Source: Halobacteriales archaeon QS_1_68_20
GTDB taxonomy: Archaea; Halobacteriota; Halobacteria; Halobacteriales; PXRE01
DNA length: 64,000 nucleotides
Assembly: GCA_003021085.1 (NCBI GenBank)
Contig: PXRE01000026.1
Location: 199,338 to 263,337 of the forward strand
Direction of reading: 5' to 3'
Of this stretch, positions 36,769 to 46,404 are shown piece after piece (position 1 is the stretch's first letter; each line of letters starts with the position of its first letter). The translations under genes and the position numbers were made by a program. The notes below the pieces were generated by a model. That model was not told the origin of the DNA. It searched no databases and worked only from the letters and a program-made list of their open reading frames with translations.

Positions 36769-37581
36769 GTGAACCTCACGCTCGCACAGATCCGGATCGA
36801 GGCCGGCGACGTCGACGGTAACGTCGACCGGGCGGTCGAGGCCATCGAGACGGCGGCGGCCGACGGCGCGGACCTCGTCGCCCTGCCGGAGATCTTCAAC
36901 GTCGGCTACTTCGCGTTCGACGTCTACGAGCGCAACGCCGAACCGGTCGGCGGCCAGACCCACCGACGCATCGCGGACGCCGCCGCGACCCACGGCGTCG
37001 GCGTCCTCGCGGGGAGCATCGTCGAGGACCTCGCGGCGACGGCCGCCGAGACCGACGTCGCGGTCCCGGCCGACGAGGGGCTGGCCAACACCAGCGCCTT
37101 CTTCGACCGCGACGGCACCCGGCGGGCGGTCTACCGCAAGCACCACCTGTTCGGCTACGAGTCCGCCGAGGCCCAGATGCTGGTCCCCGGCGAGTCGCTG
37201 GGCCTCGCGGAGTTCGAGGGGTTCACCGTCGCCACGACGACCTGTTACGACCTCCGCTTCCCGGAACTGTACCGCGACCTGGCGGAGGCGGGCGCCACGC
37301 TGGTCCTGGTCCCAAGCGCGTGGCCGTACCCACGGGTCGAACACTGGCAACTGCTCCCCAGAGCCAGGGCCGTCGAGAACCAGCTGTACGTCGCCACGAT
37401 CAACGGTTTCGGCGAGTTCGACGACGCCACCCTGCTGGGCCGGTCGACGGCATACGACCCCTGGGGGACGTTGCTCGCCAGTTCGGACGACGACCCCGCG
37501 CTGGTCACCGCCTCGGTCGATCCCGACCGGGTCGCGGCGGTCCGCGAGGAGTTCCCCGCCTGGCACGACCGGCGGCGGTGA
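36769..37581 (+). CDS. Carbon-nitrogen hydrolase (nitrilase family), GTG start
   Basis: ALPEIFN, YRKHHLFGYE, TTCYDLRFPELYRDLAEAGATLVLVPSAWP. Confidence 0.9.
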   Translation: MNLTLAQIRIEAGDVDGNVDRAVEAIETAAADGADLVALPEIFNVGYFAFDVYERNAEPVGGQTHRRIADAAATHGVGVLAGSIVEDLAATAAETDVAVPADEGLANTSAFFDRDGTRRAVYRKHHLFGYESAEAQMLVPGESLGLAEFEGFTVATTTCYDLRFPELYRDLAEAGATLVLVPSAWPYPRVEHWQLLPRARAVENQLYVATINGFGEFDDATLLGRSTAYDPWGTLLASSDDDPALVTASVDPDRVAAVREEFPAWHDRRR

Positions 37582-37730
37582 CGGCTCCCGGTATGCGATT
37601 CTCACGGTCGACTCTCGTCGCCTGCCCAATACTTCACGTTCCAAAGCGGAATTGTTTCGAAGTCGAAGCATTGGACGGACCGGCGTGAGGGCCGTCCGTG
37701 GGCCGTCGGACGCGATTACGACCCCCGACT

Positions 37731-37838
37731 ACCACGAAGTTTTTACGTGGTGGCGGACTAACCGCAGTCGCCGGCTACTGACGCTTTTCTCGTCAGGAGC
37801 CGGCAGGGAGCCTGCCGCGTCGCGAGGCGATCCGCCAC
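37731..37838 (+). ncRNA. Candidate structured RNA (strand uncertain)
   Basis: GTGGCGGA(37750)/TCCGCCAC(37831) closing helix around hairpin 37770-37804, overlapping hairpin CGGCAGG-GAG-CCTGCCG and TCGC-GAG-GCGA. Confidence 0.45.
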
Positions 37839-37877
37839 TCCTCGGCCGACCGGGTCCCCCGTCCCGCCCCCTCCTCC

Positions 37878-37986
37878 CGCTTCCGATTCGAACGTCGACT
37901 AGCCGCTGGCTCTCTACTCCCGGGTTTCGGACTACGACGTCGTCCTCGCCCCGCTTCCGATTCGAACGTCGACTGGCCGCTGGCTC
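37878..37986. repeat. 35-bp direct repeat (1 mismatch), ~74-bp period
   Basis: cgcttccgattcgaacgtcgact[a/g]gccgctggctc at 37878-37912 and 37952-37986. Confidence 0.9.
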
Positions 37987-38046
37987 CCCTCGCGTTTCGA
38001 CGTCAACCGGATCGAGGTTTTGCGGTTGCACGGCGAACACACGGCC

Positions 38047-38463
38047 ATGACGGATGGGTCAGACGAGCGACCGAACGTCCCCGGGGAGGGCGAGGTCGTC
38101 ACCTCCGAACGGACCGTCACGACCGAACACGTCCGCGAGTTCGGCGAGATTACCGGCGACCAGCAGTCGATCCCCACCGATCCCGACGAAGACGGGCGGT
38201 TGATCGTCCAGGGGTTGCTCACCGGATCGCTCATGACGAAGATCGGCGGCGACCTGGGTTACGTCGCCCGGACGATGGACTACGAGTTTCGGGAACCGGT
38301 CTACACCGGCGAAACGGTCACCTGCGAGTGGACGGTCGAATCGAAGACGGAGCGGGACGACCGCTACCTCCTGGAGAACGACGTGGTCTACCGCGACGAC
38401 AGCGGCGACGTCGTCGTCGACGCGAGGACGACCGGTCTGATCTGGAAGACCGAACCCCGGTAA
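38047..38463 (+). CDS. MaoC-like (R)-hydratase/dehydratase
   Basis: FGEITGDQQSIPTDPD, hotdog fold. Confidence 0.85.
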   Translation: MTDGSDERPNVPGEGEVVTSERTVTTEHVREFGEITGDQQSIPTDPDEDGRLIVQGLLTGSLMTKIGGDLGYVARTMDYEFREPVYTGETVTCEWTVESKTERDDRYLLENDVVYRDDSGDVVVDARTTGLIWKTEPR

Positions 38464-38491
38464 CTGGATCGCGGGCTCGCGGGACCGTCGA

Positions 38492-40078
38492 TCAGTCGTC
38501 GGATTCGGTCTTGATGTCCGCGGACAGGCCCTGGGCCATCTGGATGTCCTTCTGGTTGTTGAGCGTCCAGGCGGTGCGCTCGGTGACCGCCTCGATGGCC
38601 TCGCGGGCGCTGGGTGCACCCTTGCCGGACTTGCCGACGCCGCCGAACGGCAACTGGACCTCGGCACCGATGCACGGCAGGTTGGCGTACGCCAGCCCCG
38701 CCTTCCGGTGGTCGCGGTAGTAGTTGATCTGGCGGTAGTCCTCGGAGATGATCGCGCCGGCCAGGCCGTAGGGCACGTCGTTGTGGATCTCCATGGCGTC
38801 CTCGATGTCCCCGGAGTAGCTCATCAGCGCGACGTGTGGGCCGAACACCTCTTCGTGGATGCACCGGAGGTCCGGGTCGTAGTCGATCTCGTAGACGAAC
38901 GGCCCGACCCAGTGGCCGTTCGCGTAGCTGCCGCTACGCTCACCATCGGCGGCAGCGGCCGCCCCGTCCTCGTGGCCGTCGGGAATCTCCTCGTCGTCCA
39001 GTTCCGCGCGGTCGACCAGGACGTTCGCGCCCTCCTCGCGGGCCAGGTCGTTGTACTTGTGGAACTTCTCGACCTGGCTCTCGTCGATGACCGGCCCCAT
39101 GAACGTGTTCTCGTCCAGCGGGTCCCCCACGGACACCTCCTCGGCCAGTTCGACGAACCGCTCTTTGAACTCGTCGTAGACGTCCTCGTGGACGATCAGG
39201 CGCTCGGAGGAGACACAGCGCTGACCGGTCGTCTTGAACGAGGACATCACTGCGGAGTGCAGGGCGATGTCGAGGTCGGCCTCCTCGGTGACGACGATGG
39301 CGTTCTTGCCGCCCATCTCGAGGCTGAACTCCCGGCCCGGTTCGCCGCCGAGTTTGTCGCCGATCATGTGGCCGACCTCGGCGGACCCGGTGAACAGGAC
39401 GGTGTCGACGCGACCGTCCTCGACGATGGCGTTGCCCGCGTCGCCGAAGCCCTGGACCATGTTGAACACGCCGTCCGGGACGCCGGCGTCGACCATCATT
39501 TCGGCGACGATCTGGCCACACCACGGCGTCTGCTCGGCGGGCTTCCAGACCACCGTGTTCCCCTCGACCAGGGTGATCGCCATGTGCCAGAACGGGATGG
39601 CGACCGGGAAGTTCCAGGGCGTGATACACCCGACGACGCCCCGGGGCTGGCGTCGCATGTAGGCGTCTTTGCCGGCGATCTCGGAGGGAACCACGTCGCC
39701 TTTCGGGTGGCGGGCGTTGCCCGCGGCCCACTCGACCATGTGGTAGGCCTCGACGACGTCCGCCCGGCCCTCGCTGATCTCCTTGCCGCACTCCTTGGTG
39801 ACGATCTCGCCCAGTTCGTCGGTGCGCTCGCGCAGTTCGTGGTAGACGTCCCACAGCACCTCCGCCCGGTCAATGTAGGACATCGACTGCCACTCCTCCT
39901 GGGCCGCCTCCGCCTCGGTCACGGCCTGCTCGACGTCCGATTCGGTGGCCCGGTGGAAGCGAGCCAGGGTCTCGCCGGTCGCGGGATTGACGCTCTCGAA
40001 GGTCTCGTCGCCGCTGCTGTCGACCCATTCCCCGCCGATGTAGTGCCCGTGTACCTGCTCGGCCGTTTGTTCGCTCAT
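38492..40078 (-). CDS. Aldehyde dehydrogenase
   Basis: TPWNFPVAIPFWHMAITLVEGNTVVWKP, ELGGKNA-like LEMGGKNAIVV, TGQRCVSSERLIV. Confidence 0.95.
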   Translation of the reverse strand: MSEQTAEQVHGHYIGGEWVDSSGDETFESVNPATGETLARFHRATESDVEQAVTEAEAAQEEWQSMSYIDRAEVLWDVYHELRERTDELGEIVTKECGKEISEGRADVVEAYHMVEWAAGNARHPKGDVVPSEIAGKDAYMRRQPRGVVGCITPWNFPVAIPFWHMAITLVEGNTVVWKPAEQTPWCGQIVAEMMVDAGVPDGVFNMVQGFGDAGNAIVEDGRVDTVLFTGSAEVGHMIGDKLGGEPGREFSLEMGGKNAIVVTEEADLDIALHSAVMSSFKTTGQRCVSSERLIVHEDVYDEFKERFVELAEEVSVGDPLDENTFMGPVIDESQVEKFHKYNDLAREEGANVLVDRAELDDEEIPDGHEDGAAAAADGERSGSYANGHWVGPFVYEIDYDPDLRCIHEEVFGPHVALMSYSGDIEDAMEIHNDVPYGLAGAIISEDYRQINYYRDHRKAGLAYANLPCIGAEVQLPFGGVGKSGKGAPSAREAIEAVTERTAWTLNNQKDIQMAQGLSADIKTESDD

Positions 40079-40202
40079 AGTCAGGACGAAGTTGGACGGG
40101 AGCAATGAAAAAGACTACTACTCTGCTGAGGCGTCGGCCAGGCCGGATTTCGTCGGGCCGTCCGGCGGTCCGGGTACGTCGACCGAACGGCTTCCCTTCC
40201 GG

Positions 40203-41009
40203 TCACGTCGCCCGGGCGGCCACCCGTTCGATCTCTCCCCGCAGGGCCGTCGTATCCACGTCGTGGTCTGGCCGCAACGAGACGACGTGCAGGAAGTCGC
40301 AGGCGCCGACTAGTTCCTCGCCGGAGTAGTGCTCGCTCGCGGCGGCGACGGCCGGCCGGGTGCCGATCCGCGGCGCGAGTGCCGACAGCGCCGAGGCCAG
40401 GTCGTACGACCGTGCGGCCTGCAGTCGGCCCTCCCGGACGTTGGTGGCGTCGATGAAGTACAGGTCCCCACCCTGGAGGAGGACGTTCTCGGCCCTGAGG
40501 TCGCCGTGGGCCAGTCCCACGCTGTGGACCCGCCGGAGCGCGCCGAACAGTTCCCCGGCCGTCTTGGCCACCTCCTCGTCGGCCAGTTCGTCCAGCGTCC
40601 GGAACTCCGGGAGGTACTCCATCACGACCACGGCCAGGCCGTCGACGTCGAAGGCGTCGACCGGTTCCGGAGCGTTCACCCCGAGTTCGCGCATCCGCTG
40701 GGTCGCCTCGAACTCGTGTTCGGCCATCGCCAGCGGCGTGTCGAAGGTCTCGAAGAACCACTCCGTGCCGGCACTGACCGCGCCCAGGTTCCGGGCGCCG
40801 GTGAACACCGCGTGGACCCAGGAGTTCTGGACGGAGACGACCTTGACGAACCACTCGTCGTCGACGACCAGTGGCGTCGACAGCCAGTTGTCGGCTTCCA
40901 GGAACTCTACCCGCAGTTCGTCCCGGCCGTACCGCCGGGCGATTTCGCGGGCGACCAGCTCCAGCCTGGGCCAGTCGATCGTGCCCCGTACGAGCCGGCG
41001 AATGCCCAT
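40203..41009 (-). CDS. RIO-type/protein kinase-like protein
   Basis: VVMEYLP, GLAHGDLRAENVLLQ, YFIDATN. Confidence 0.75.
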   Translation of the reverse strand: MGIRRLVRGTIDWPRLELVAREIARRYGRDELRVEFLEADNWLSTPLVVDDEWFVKVVSVQNSWVHAVFTGARNLGAVSAGTEWFFETFDTPLAMAEHEFEATQRMRELGVNAPEPVDAFDVDGLAVVVMEYLPEFRTLDELADEEVAKTAGELFGALRRVHSVGLAHGDLRAENVLLQGGDLYFIDATNVREGRLQAARSYDLASALSALAPRIGTRPAVAAASEHYSGEELVGACDFLHVVSLRPDHDVDTTALRGEIERVAARAT

Positions 41010-41109
41010 TCAGGTGCTACTCCGCTCCCCTGGCTTATAGGCGTGCGGGCCAACTGCGTCGGTCGGTCCCCTTCGCAGTCTTTATTCCGGCAGCAGGCAA
41101 CGTTCGCAC

Positions 41110-42252
41110 ATGGACTTCGAGTTGCCGGCCGAGCACCGGATGATGCGCGAGGAGGTCCGGCGCTTCTGCGAGGAGGAGATCGAGCCGCTCGCCCAGGAGA
41201 TCGAGGACGAACACCGCTTCCCCGCGGAGATATTCGAGCAACTCGGCGAACTCGACGTGATGGGCGTCCCCGTCGCCGAGGAGTACGGCGGCCTCGGCGG
41301 CGACCAGTTGATGTACGCGCTCGTCACCGAGGAGATCGGCCGCGTCTCGGGGTCGGTCGGCCTCTCGTACGCCGCCCACGTCTCGCTGGCGTCGAAACCC
41401 ATCGAACTGTTCGGCACCGACGAGCAGAAAGCGGAGTGGCTCCGCCCCCTGGCGGAGGGCGAGTACGTCGGCGGGTGGGCCCTGACCGAACCCGGTAGCG
41501 GCTCGGACGCCAGCGACATGGACACCATCGCGGAGCAAGACGGCGACGAGTGGGTGCTCAACGGCACCAAGCAGTTCATCACCAACGCCAGTGAGGCCGG
41601 GTCCGTTCTCGTGAAGGCCGTCACCGACCCCGAGGCGGGCTACGACGGCATCTCGACGTTCATCGTCGACCCCCGCAACGACGACGGCTTCGAGGTCACC
41701 ACCGTCTGGGACAAGATGGGCCTGAACGCCTCCCCGACCTGCGAGATTCAACTCGACGACGTCCGCATCCCCGAGGACCGCCTGCTCGGCGAGGAGGGCG
41801 AGGGCTGGAAGCAGACCATGAAAACCCTCCAGGGCGGTCGCATCTCCATCGCCGCCCTCTCGGTGGGACTGGCCCAGGGTGCCTACGAACACGCGAAGGA
41901 GTACGCCGTCGAGCGCGAGCAGTTCGGCAAGCCCATCTCGAAGTTCGACGCCATCCGGAACAAGATCGTCGAGATGCGCCGCAAGACCGAGCGCGCCCGC
42001 CTGCTCACCCACAAGGCGGCCTGGCAGTACGACCAGGGCGAGGAGGTCGTCGAGGAGTCCGCGCTGGCGAAGTGGGACGCGAGCGAGGCCGCCCGCGAGG
42101 TGGCCGAGGACGCCGTCCAGGTGCTCGGCGGCTACGGCTACACCGAGGACTTCGCCCCCCAGCGGTACTACCGCGACGCCAAACTCATGGAGATCGGCGA
42201 GGGGACCAGCGAGATCCAGCAGATGGTCATCGGCCGCGAACTCGGGCTCTGA
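41110..42252 (+). CDS. Acyl-CoA dehydrogenase
   Basis: ALTEPGSGSDASDM, QVLGGYGYTEDF, YRDAKLMEIGEGTSEIQ. Confidence 0.95.
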   Translation: MDFELPAEHRMMREEVRRFCEEEIEPLAQEIEDEHRFPAEIFEQLGELDVMGVPVAEEYGGLGGDQLMYALVTEEIGRVSGSVGLSYAAHVSLASKPIELFGTDEQKAEWLRPLAEGEYVGGWALTEPGSGSDASDMDTIAEQDGDEWVLNGTKQFITNASEAGSVLVKAVTDPEAGYDGISTFIVDPRNDDGFEVTTVWDKMGLNASPTCEIQLDDVRIPEDRLLGEEGEGWKQTMKTLQGGRISIAALSVGLAQGAYEHAKEYAVEREQFGKPISKFDAIRNKIVEMRRKTERARLLTHKAAWQYDQGEEVVEESALAKWDASEAAREVAEDAVQVLGGYGYTEDFAPQRYYRDAKLMEIGEGTSEIQQMVIGRELGL

Positions 42253-42333
42253 GGTAGCACTCTCTCTTCTGTCCGCCGGATCCCGGACGGACCGGCGTCC
42301 GCCTGCGCTTCGCTCGACTGACCGTCGCGTTCG

Positions 42334-43125
42334 TCACTGCCCCGCCCGGTCGAGCGCGTCCCGCGGGTACGTCGACTTCGCTCGCTCGGCGACGGCCGGA
42401 TCGACGTCGACAGTGGCGAAGGGGTGATCCTCGTCCGTCCGGGCCAGCACCGTCCCGTCGGGGCTGGTCACCCAGCCCGCACCGCCGAAGGTGACGCCCT
42501 CGGCCGACCCCGAGCGGTTCGAGGACGCGAGGTACGCGCCCGCCAGCACCCCCATCGTCCGGGCGCCGGCCAGCCACTTCTCGGTCGTCCGCCGCTCGGT
42601 CACGCGGGGGTTGACCAGCAGGTCCACGCCCGCGCGGCCGTACCGCCGGACCTCGTTGCTCGCCCACAGGTCCGTGCAGACCAGCGGCCCGACGTCGAGG
42701 CCAGCGGTAGTCACGCTGTCGAACGATCCGTCCCCGGCGTCGTACCACGACGCCTCCTCGAACCCGGGCTCGTCGGGGAGGTAGCTCTTGACGTGGACGC
42801 CGCGGGTCTCGCCGTCCGCGTGGACGAACCCCTCGTTGTACCGGGCGCCGTCCCGGAAGACGGGCCGGGACCCGACGACCGTCGCCGGGGCGAAGGCCTC
42901 CAGCCGCGATAGCCAGGACTCGTGGGCGTCGACTGCCCGCTTCCACTCGTCGTCGACGGCCGACGCCGCCGGGTCACGCGCCGACAGCCACGGGGAGAAC
43001 GGCATCTCGGGCAACACGACGAGGTCGGTGTCGTTCGCGTCGGCGTGGTCCACCAGCGCGTCGAACCGCGAATCGAAGGTCTCGTCCTCGAAGTCGGGGA
43101 GTTCACAGACGGTGACGCTGACCAT
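42334..43125 (-). CDS. Carbon-nitrogen hydrolase (nitrilase family)
   Basis: VLPEMPFSPWL, LVCTDLWASNEVRRYGRAGVDLLVNPR. Confidence 0.85.
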   Translation of the reverse strand: MVSVTVCELPDFEDETFDSRFDALVDHADANDTDLVVLPEMPFSPWLSARDPAASAVDDEWKRAVDAHESWLSRLEAFAPATVVGSRPVFRDGARYNEGFVHADGETRGVHVKSYLPDEPGFEEASWYDAGDGSFDSVTTAGLDVGPLVCTDLWASNEVRRYGRAGVDLLVNPRVTERRTTEKWLAGARTMGVLAGAYLASSNRSGSAEGVTFGGAGWVTSPDGTVLARTDEDHPFATVDVDPAVAERAKSTYPRDALDRAGQ

Positions 43126-43214
43126 GTAGGTGCCCCCGCGAGCGTTGCAGAAAACCGTTCTGACGCCGGAGGGGTTGGCCGGATTCGGGTCGCGCTGGCG
43201 TCACCGGCGAGCGA

Positions 43215-44171
43215 TCAATCGTCGGCCGCCGCGGGCGCGTCGCCGTCGGCCTCGAACTCCTCGACCGGTTTCGGGAACTCCCGGAGGTCGTAGTGGATGG
43301 AGATGCCGGCCTTGGCGCCGTGGCCCATGGCGACCGGAATCTGGCTGTGGTCCGGCGTGAGGTCCCCGACGGCGTACAGGCCGTCGACGGAGGTACGGCC
43401 GTGGTCGTCCACGACGACGGCCCCGTCGTTCAACTCGGCGCCCACCGCGTCCGCGAGTTCGTTGTTGTACTCCGCGCCGTACATGGCGAACCCGCCGCGG
43501 TACTCCCGGACGGACCCGTCGGAGAACTCCATGCTCTCCAGCCACCCGTCCTCGTCGTTGGTGACGCCCACGACGTCCTCCGGGATCACCTCGATGGGGT
43601 GGGCGCGCAGCTGCCGTTCGGTGTCGCCGCTCCAGGTCGGTTCGTCGCCGTTCAACAGCAGGTCCACCTCGTCGGTGAAGTTCAGCATGATCATCGCCAC
43701 CATCGCGGCGCTGTCGCCGTGGCCCATCACGTACACTGACTCGTCCTCGAAGACTGCGGCGTCACAGTGGAGGCAGTAGTGCAGTCCCCGCGCTGTCCGC
43801 GGGAGCGGCGGGTCCGGGCGGACGTCGTTGAACCCGGTTGCGAGGACGACGCGTTCGGCGCGGTAGGACTCGTCGCTGGCCGTCCGGAGGGTGAAGCCGT
43901 CGTCGTCGCGTTCCAGTTCGGTCACGTACCCGCGGGCGACGTCCGCCCCGGAGTCCTCGATCTGTTCGCGGGCGGTCGAGAGGAACTCGTTGCCCGAGAC
44001 CGTCTCGGGGACGCCGATCACGTTGTGGGTGTCGGCCATCATCGCGGCCCGGCCGCCGCCGCGGTCGATCACGACGGTGTCGTGGCCCAGTCGAGCAGTG
44101 TAGAGTGCGGCGCTGAGGCCGCCGGGGCCGCCGCCGACGACGGCGACATCGTAGGAGTCGGTTCCGGTCAT
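43215..44171 (-). CDS. Thioredoxin reductase-like FAD/NAD(P) oxidoreductase
   Basis: DVAVVGGGPGGLSAALYTARLG; CLHCDAAV; YAVGDLTPDHSQIPVAMGHGAKAG. Confidence 0.88.
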   Translation of the reverse strand: MTGTDSYDVAVVGGGPGGLSAALYTARLGHDTVVIDRGGGRAAMMADTHNVIGVPETVSGNEFLSTAREQIEDSGADVARGYVTELERDDDGFTLRTASDESYRAERVVLATGFNDVRPDPPLPRTARGLHYCLHCDAAVFEDESVYVMGHGDSAAMVAMIMLNFTDEVDLLLNGDEPTWSGDTERQLRAHPIEVIPEDVVGVTNDEDGWLESMEFSDGSVREYRGGFAMYGAEYNNELADAVGAELNDGAVVVDDHGRTSVDGLYAVGDLTPDHSQIPVAMGHGAKAGISIHYDLREFPKPVEEFEADGDAPAAADD

Positions 44172-44309
44172 AGTTACGTTGTGTAACCTCGTAGCGGACA
44201 CCCACAAATAAAACTGTGCTAACCTCGAGGTAATTCCCCGACGGCACCACCGGAGCGACGCCCTGTGCTGAGTTTTATGTACGAGGCCGGGACCAACCCG
44301 CCCCGAACC

Positions 44310-45593
44310 ATGCGAGAGCGGACCGGACGACGCGCGTTCGTCGCGGCACTCGGAACGGCGGTCGGAATCGCTGGCTGTACCGGCGGATCCGACGATGAAG
44401 GGCCCGACGGCGACGGGCCAGCGGAGAACGAATCGACCACGCCAACTGCGACGCCGGAGTCGGCCACCACCGACGGCCCCGTCACCCTCGGCCTGGTCAC
44501 CGAGTCCGACACTTACCAGGGACGGGCAGAGCGGGACGCGGCCGACGCGGCGGTGGCCCACCTGAACGACGCCGGCGGCGTCCTCGGTCGGGAGGTCGAA
44601 CTCGTCGTGAGAGAGCACGACGGGAAACGGACGGGCGAACTCGTCGACGAACTCGGATCGCTGGCCGAGGCAGGTGCCGTGGGCGTCGTCCATCACGCGG
44701 CCAGCGGTGCCCACGACTGGGCGGCCGAAGCGGCAAGCCGGGAGGTGATGCACGTCCACAACGGGCTACTGCCGGACTTCCTGGTCGGTGCCGGCGACAC
44801 GGGCGGGCGGTCCTACGTCGCCGCGACCGGCCGCGACGGCCGCCAGGACGGGTTGGCGCTCGGCCTCGCGCTCGACCGGGCACTCCACGCGGACGACGCG
44901 GCACTCGTGTACCCGCGTGTCCACCGGTCGCTCGCGGACCTCGCCACCCGCGGCTTCTCCGGATCGATCGCGACGGAAGTCGAGTACGCGCCGTTCGGCG
45001 AACCCGTCGACGGCGAGGCAGTCCTCGACCAGCTGACCGACGCGGACCCGGAGGCGGCCGTCTTCCTCGGCCACCGGTGGGCCGCGACCGAGCGGGTGTT
45101 CCGGACCGCTGTCCGCCGGGGATTCGACGCCGACTGGGTCACGACGGGCGTCGACGGGGAGGGCGTCGCCGACATCGCCCGGGACCTGCCGGGGAGCGTC
45201 TACGGCGTCCACGCGAATTCCGACGTCACCCGGGGTACGTCCGCCCTCGACCCTTGGCCGGAGGAAGCTACCGGGCGCTGGTACCGGACCTACGACGCCG
45301 TGATGCTCCTCGCGCTGGCGGTGGAGCGCACCGGCACGGCCACCGGGCCCGCCGTCGCGGAGCACGTCCGGACGGTCTCGCGGCCCCCGGGCGACACGGT
45401 GGGCGTCGAGGAGTTCGGGACGGCCAGGTCACTGCTCGCGGAGGGGACCGACGTGGACTACCGCGGTGCCTCGGGCGCTGTGGACCTCGGGCCGGGAATG
45501 GCGGCGCTGGTCCCCTTCGACGTCGAACCCGTCGGCGGCGGGTCGACCGTTGCGGAACTCCCACGGGACGCCTTCGAGGACCGCCTGGGATAG
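44310..45593 (+). CDS. Branched-chain amino-acid ABC transporter substrate-binding lipoprotein-like
   Basis: Lipobox VGIAGCTGGSDDE; VTLGLVTESDTYQGRAERDAADAAVAHLNDAGGVLGREVELVV. Confidence 0.85.
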   Translation: MRERTGRRAFVAALGTAVGIAGCTGGSDDEGPDGDGPAENESTTPTATPESATTDGPVTLGLVTESDTYQGRAERDAADAAVAHLNDAGGVLGREVELVVREHDGKRTGELVDELGSLAEAGAVGVVHHAASGAHDWAAEAASREVMHVHNGLLPDFLVGAGDTGGRSYVAATGRDGRQDGLALGLALDRALHADDAALVYPRVHRSLADLATRGFSGSIATEVEYAPFGEPVDGEAVLDQLTDADPEAAVFLGHRWAATERVFRTAVRRGFDADWVTTGVDGEGVADIARDLPGSVYGVHANSDVTRGTSALDPWPEEATGRWYRTYDAVMLLALAVERTGTATGPAVAEHVRTVSRPPGDTVGVEEFGTARSLLAEGTDVDYRGASGAVDLGPGMAALVPFDVEPVGGGSTVAELPRDAFEDRLG

Positions 45594-45709
45594 GGGGCCG
45601 CCCGGATCCCCGGCGACGGCGGCCGTCGCTGGTCAGAACGAGGACGTTCGGCCAGAAGGTGAGTCCCACCGAAACGATGCGATTCAGTCGAGTGATCGAC
45701 GCGGTCGTC

Positions 45710-45739
45710 TCAGGGCCAGTTGTTGCCCTACTCGTAGGC
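45710..45739 (-). repeat. Degenerate second copy of gdhB 3' end
   Basis: tcagggccagttgttgccctactcgtaggc vs 46405-46434 tcagggccagttgccgccctgctcgtaggc, 27/30 identical. Confidence 0.85.
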
Positions 45740-45774
45740 CTGGACAGGCAATTGAGAAGGTTATCGAGGTAGTG

Positions 45775-46170
45775 TCAGGCCTCTTCACTCAGAATCGTTT
45801 CGGGTGTCGACGCCCCTGCGTCGATCAGCTCGGTATCGAACGTCACGAGTCGTGCGTTTTGGTCACGAGCGAGAATCAAACAATCCATCGGATAGAGAAG
45901 TTCGTCTTGCTGGATCCGATTCGCCGCGAGTAAATCTGACGTGTCGTGGAATACGGGATCGACTCGATCTTCGATGTCCTCGATCGTCGATCTAACCTCG
46001 TCCTTTTCGATTTGTTTCTTTTTCGTCAACACTGTTCGCAGCTCCATGAGGTTGGGCAGGGACGTCTGGACGTCGAAATCACGGTTCAGTAGCTCAGTCT
46101 CGACCTTACCGCGTTCCGGTTCGTCGGTGAGATTGGCGACGAAGACGTTCGTATCGACGAAAACGGTCAT
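45775..46170 (-). CDS. PIN-domain toxin (VapC-like)
   Basis: VFVDTNVFVANL, YPMDCLILARDQNARLVTFDTELID. Confidence 0.85.
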   Translation of the reverse strand: MTVFVDTNVFVANLTDEPERGKVETELLNRDFDVQTSLPNLMELRTVLTKKKQIEKDEVRSTIEDIEDRVDPVFHDTSDLLAANRIQQDELLYPMDCLILARDQNARLVTFDTELIDAGASTPETILSEEA

Positions 46171-46404
46171 CGATCTTCTCGTAGACGACGGACGGCCGCC
46201 ACCGAGTCGACCTCGACGTCCGCAAACCGACCAGCGAGTAGATCGCCGAGACGGATCTGTCCGTTTTCTTCTTCGTCGTCGTCGGCCCAACCGCAGTGAA
46301 GTCCCGAGCTCTGTTCCCCATAACGGATCGACCTACCGCCTAATCCTTCAACGTTGTTTGGAGAACCAGGGTTCGGGTCGACCGTCCGGTCGAGTCGTTA
46401 CGGT

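Noticed and set aside
37750-37838. tRNA (89 nt with 8-bp closing helix)
   Set aside because: No GTTCRAAYC T-loop adjacent to the 3' strand, no anticodon stem with 7-nt loop, no D-arm consensus on either strand.
37878-37986. Possible CRISPR or tRNA fragment because of the repeated ATTCGAAC core
   Set aside because: Only two units with a 74-bp period, no third repeat or spacer pattern; T-arm stem bases do not pair and no anticodon or acceptor arms fit.
44219-44512. Minus-strand ORFs over the ABC substrate-binding gene
   Set aside because: Low-complexity antisense translation; plus strand has lipobox and a clear periplasmic-binding-protein sequence.
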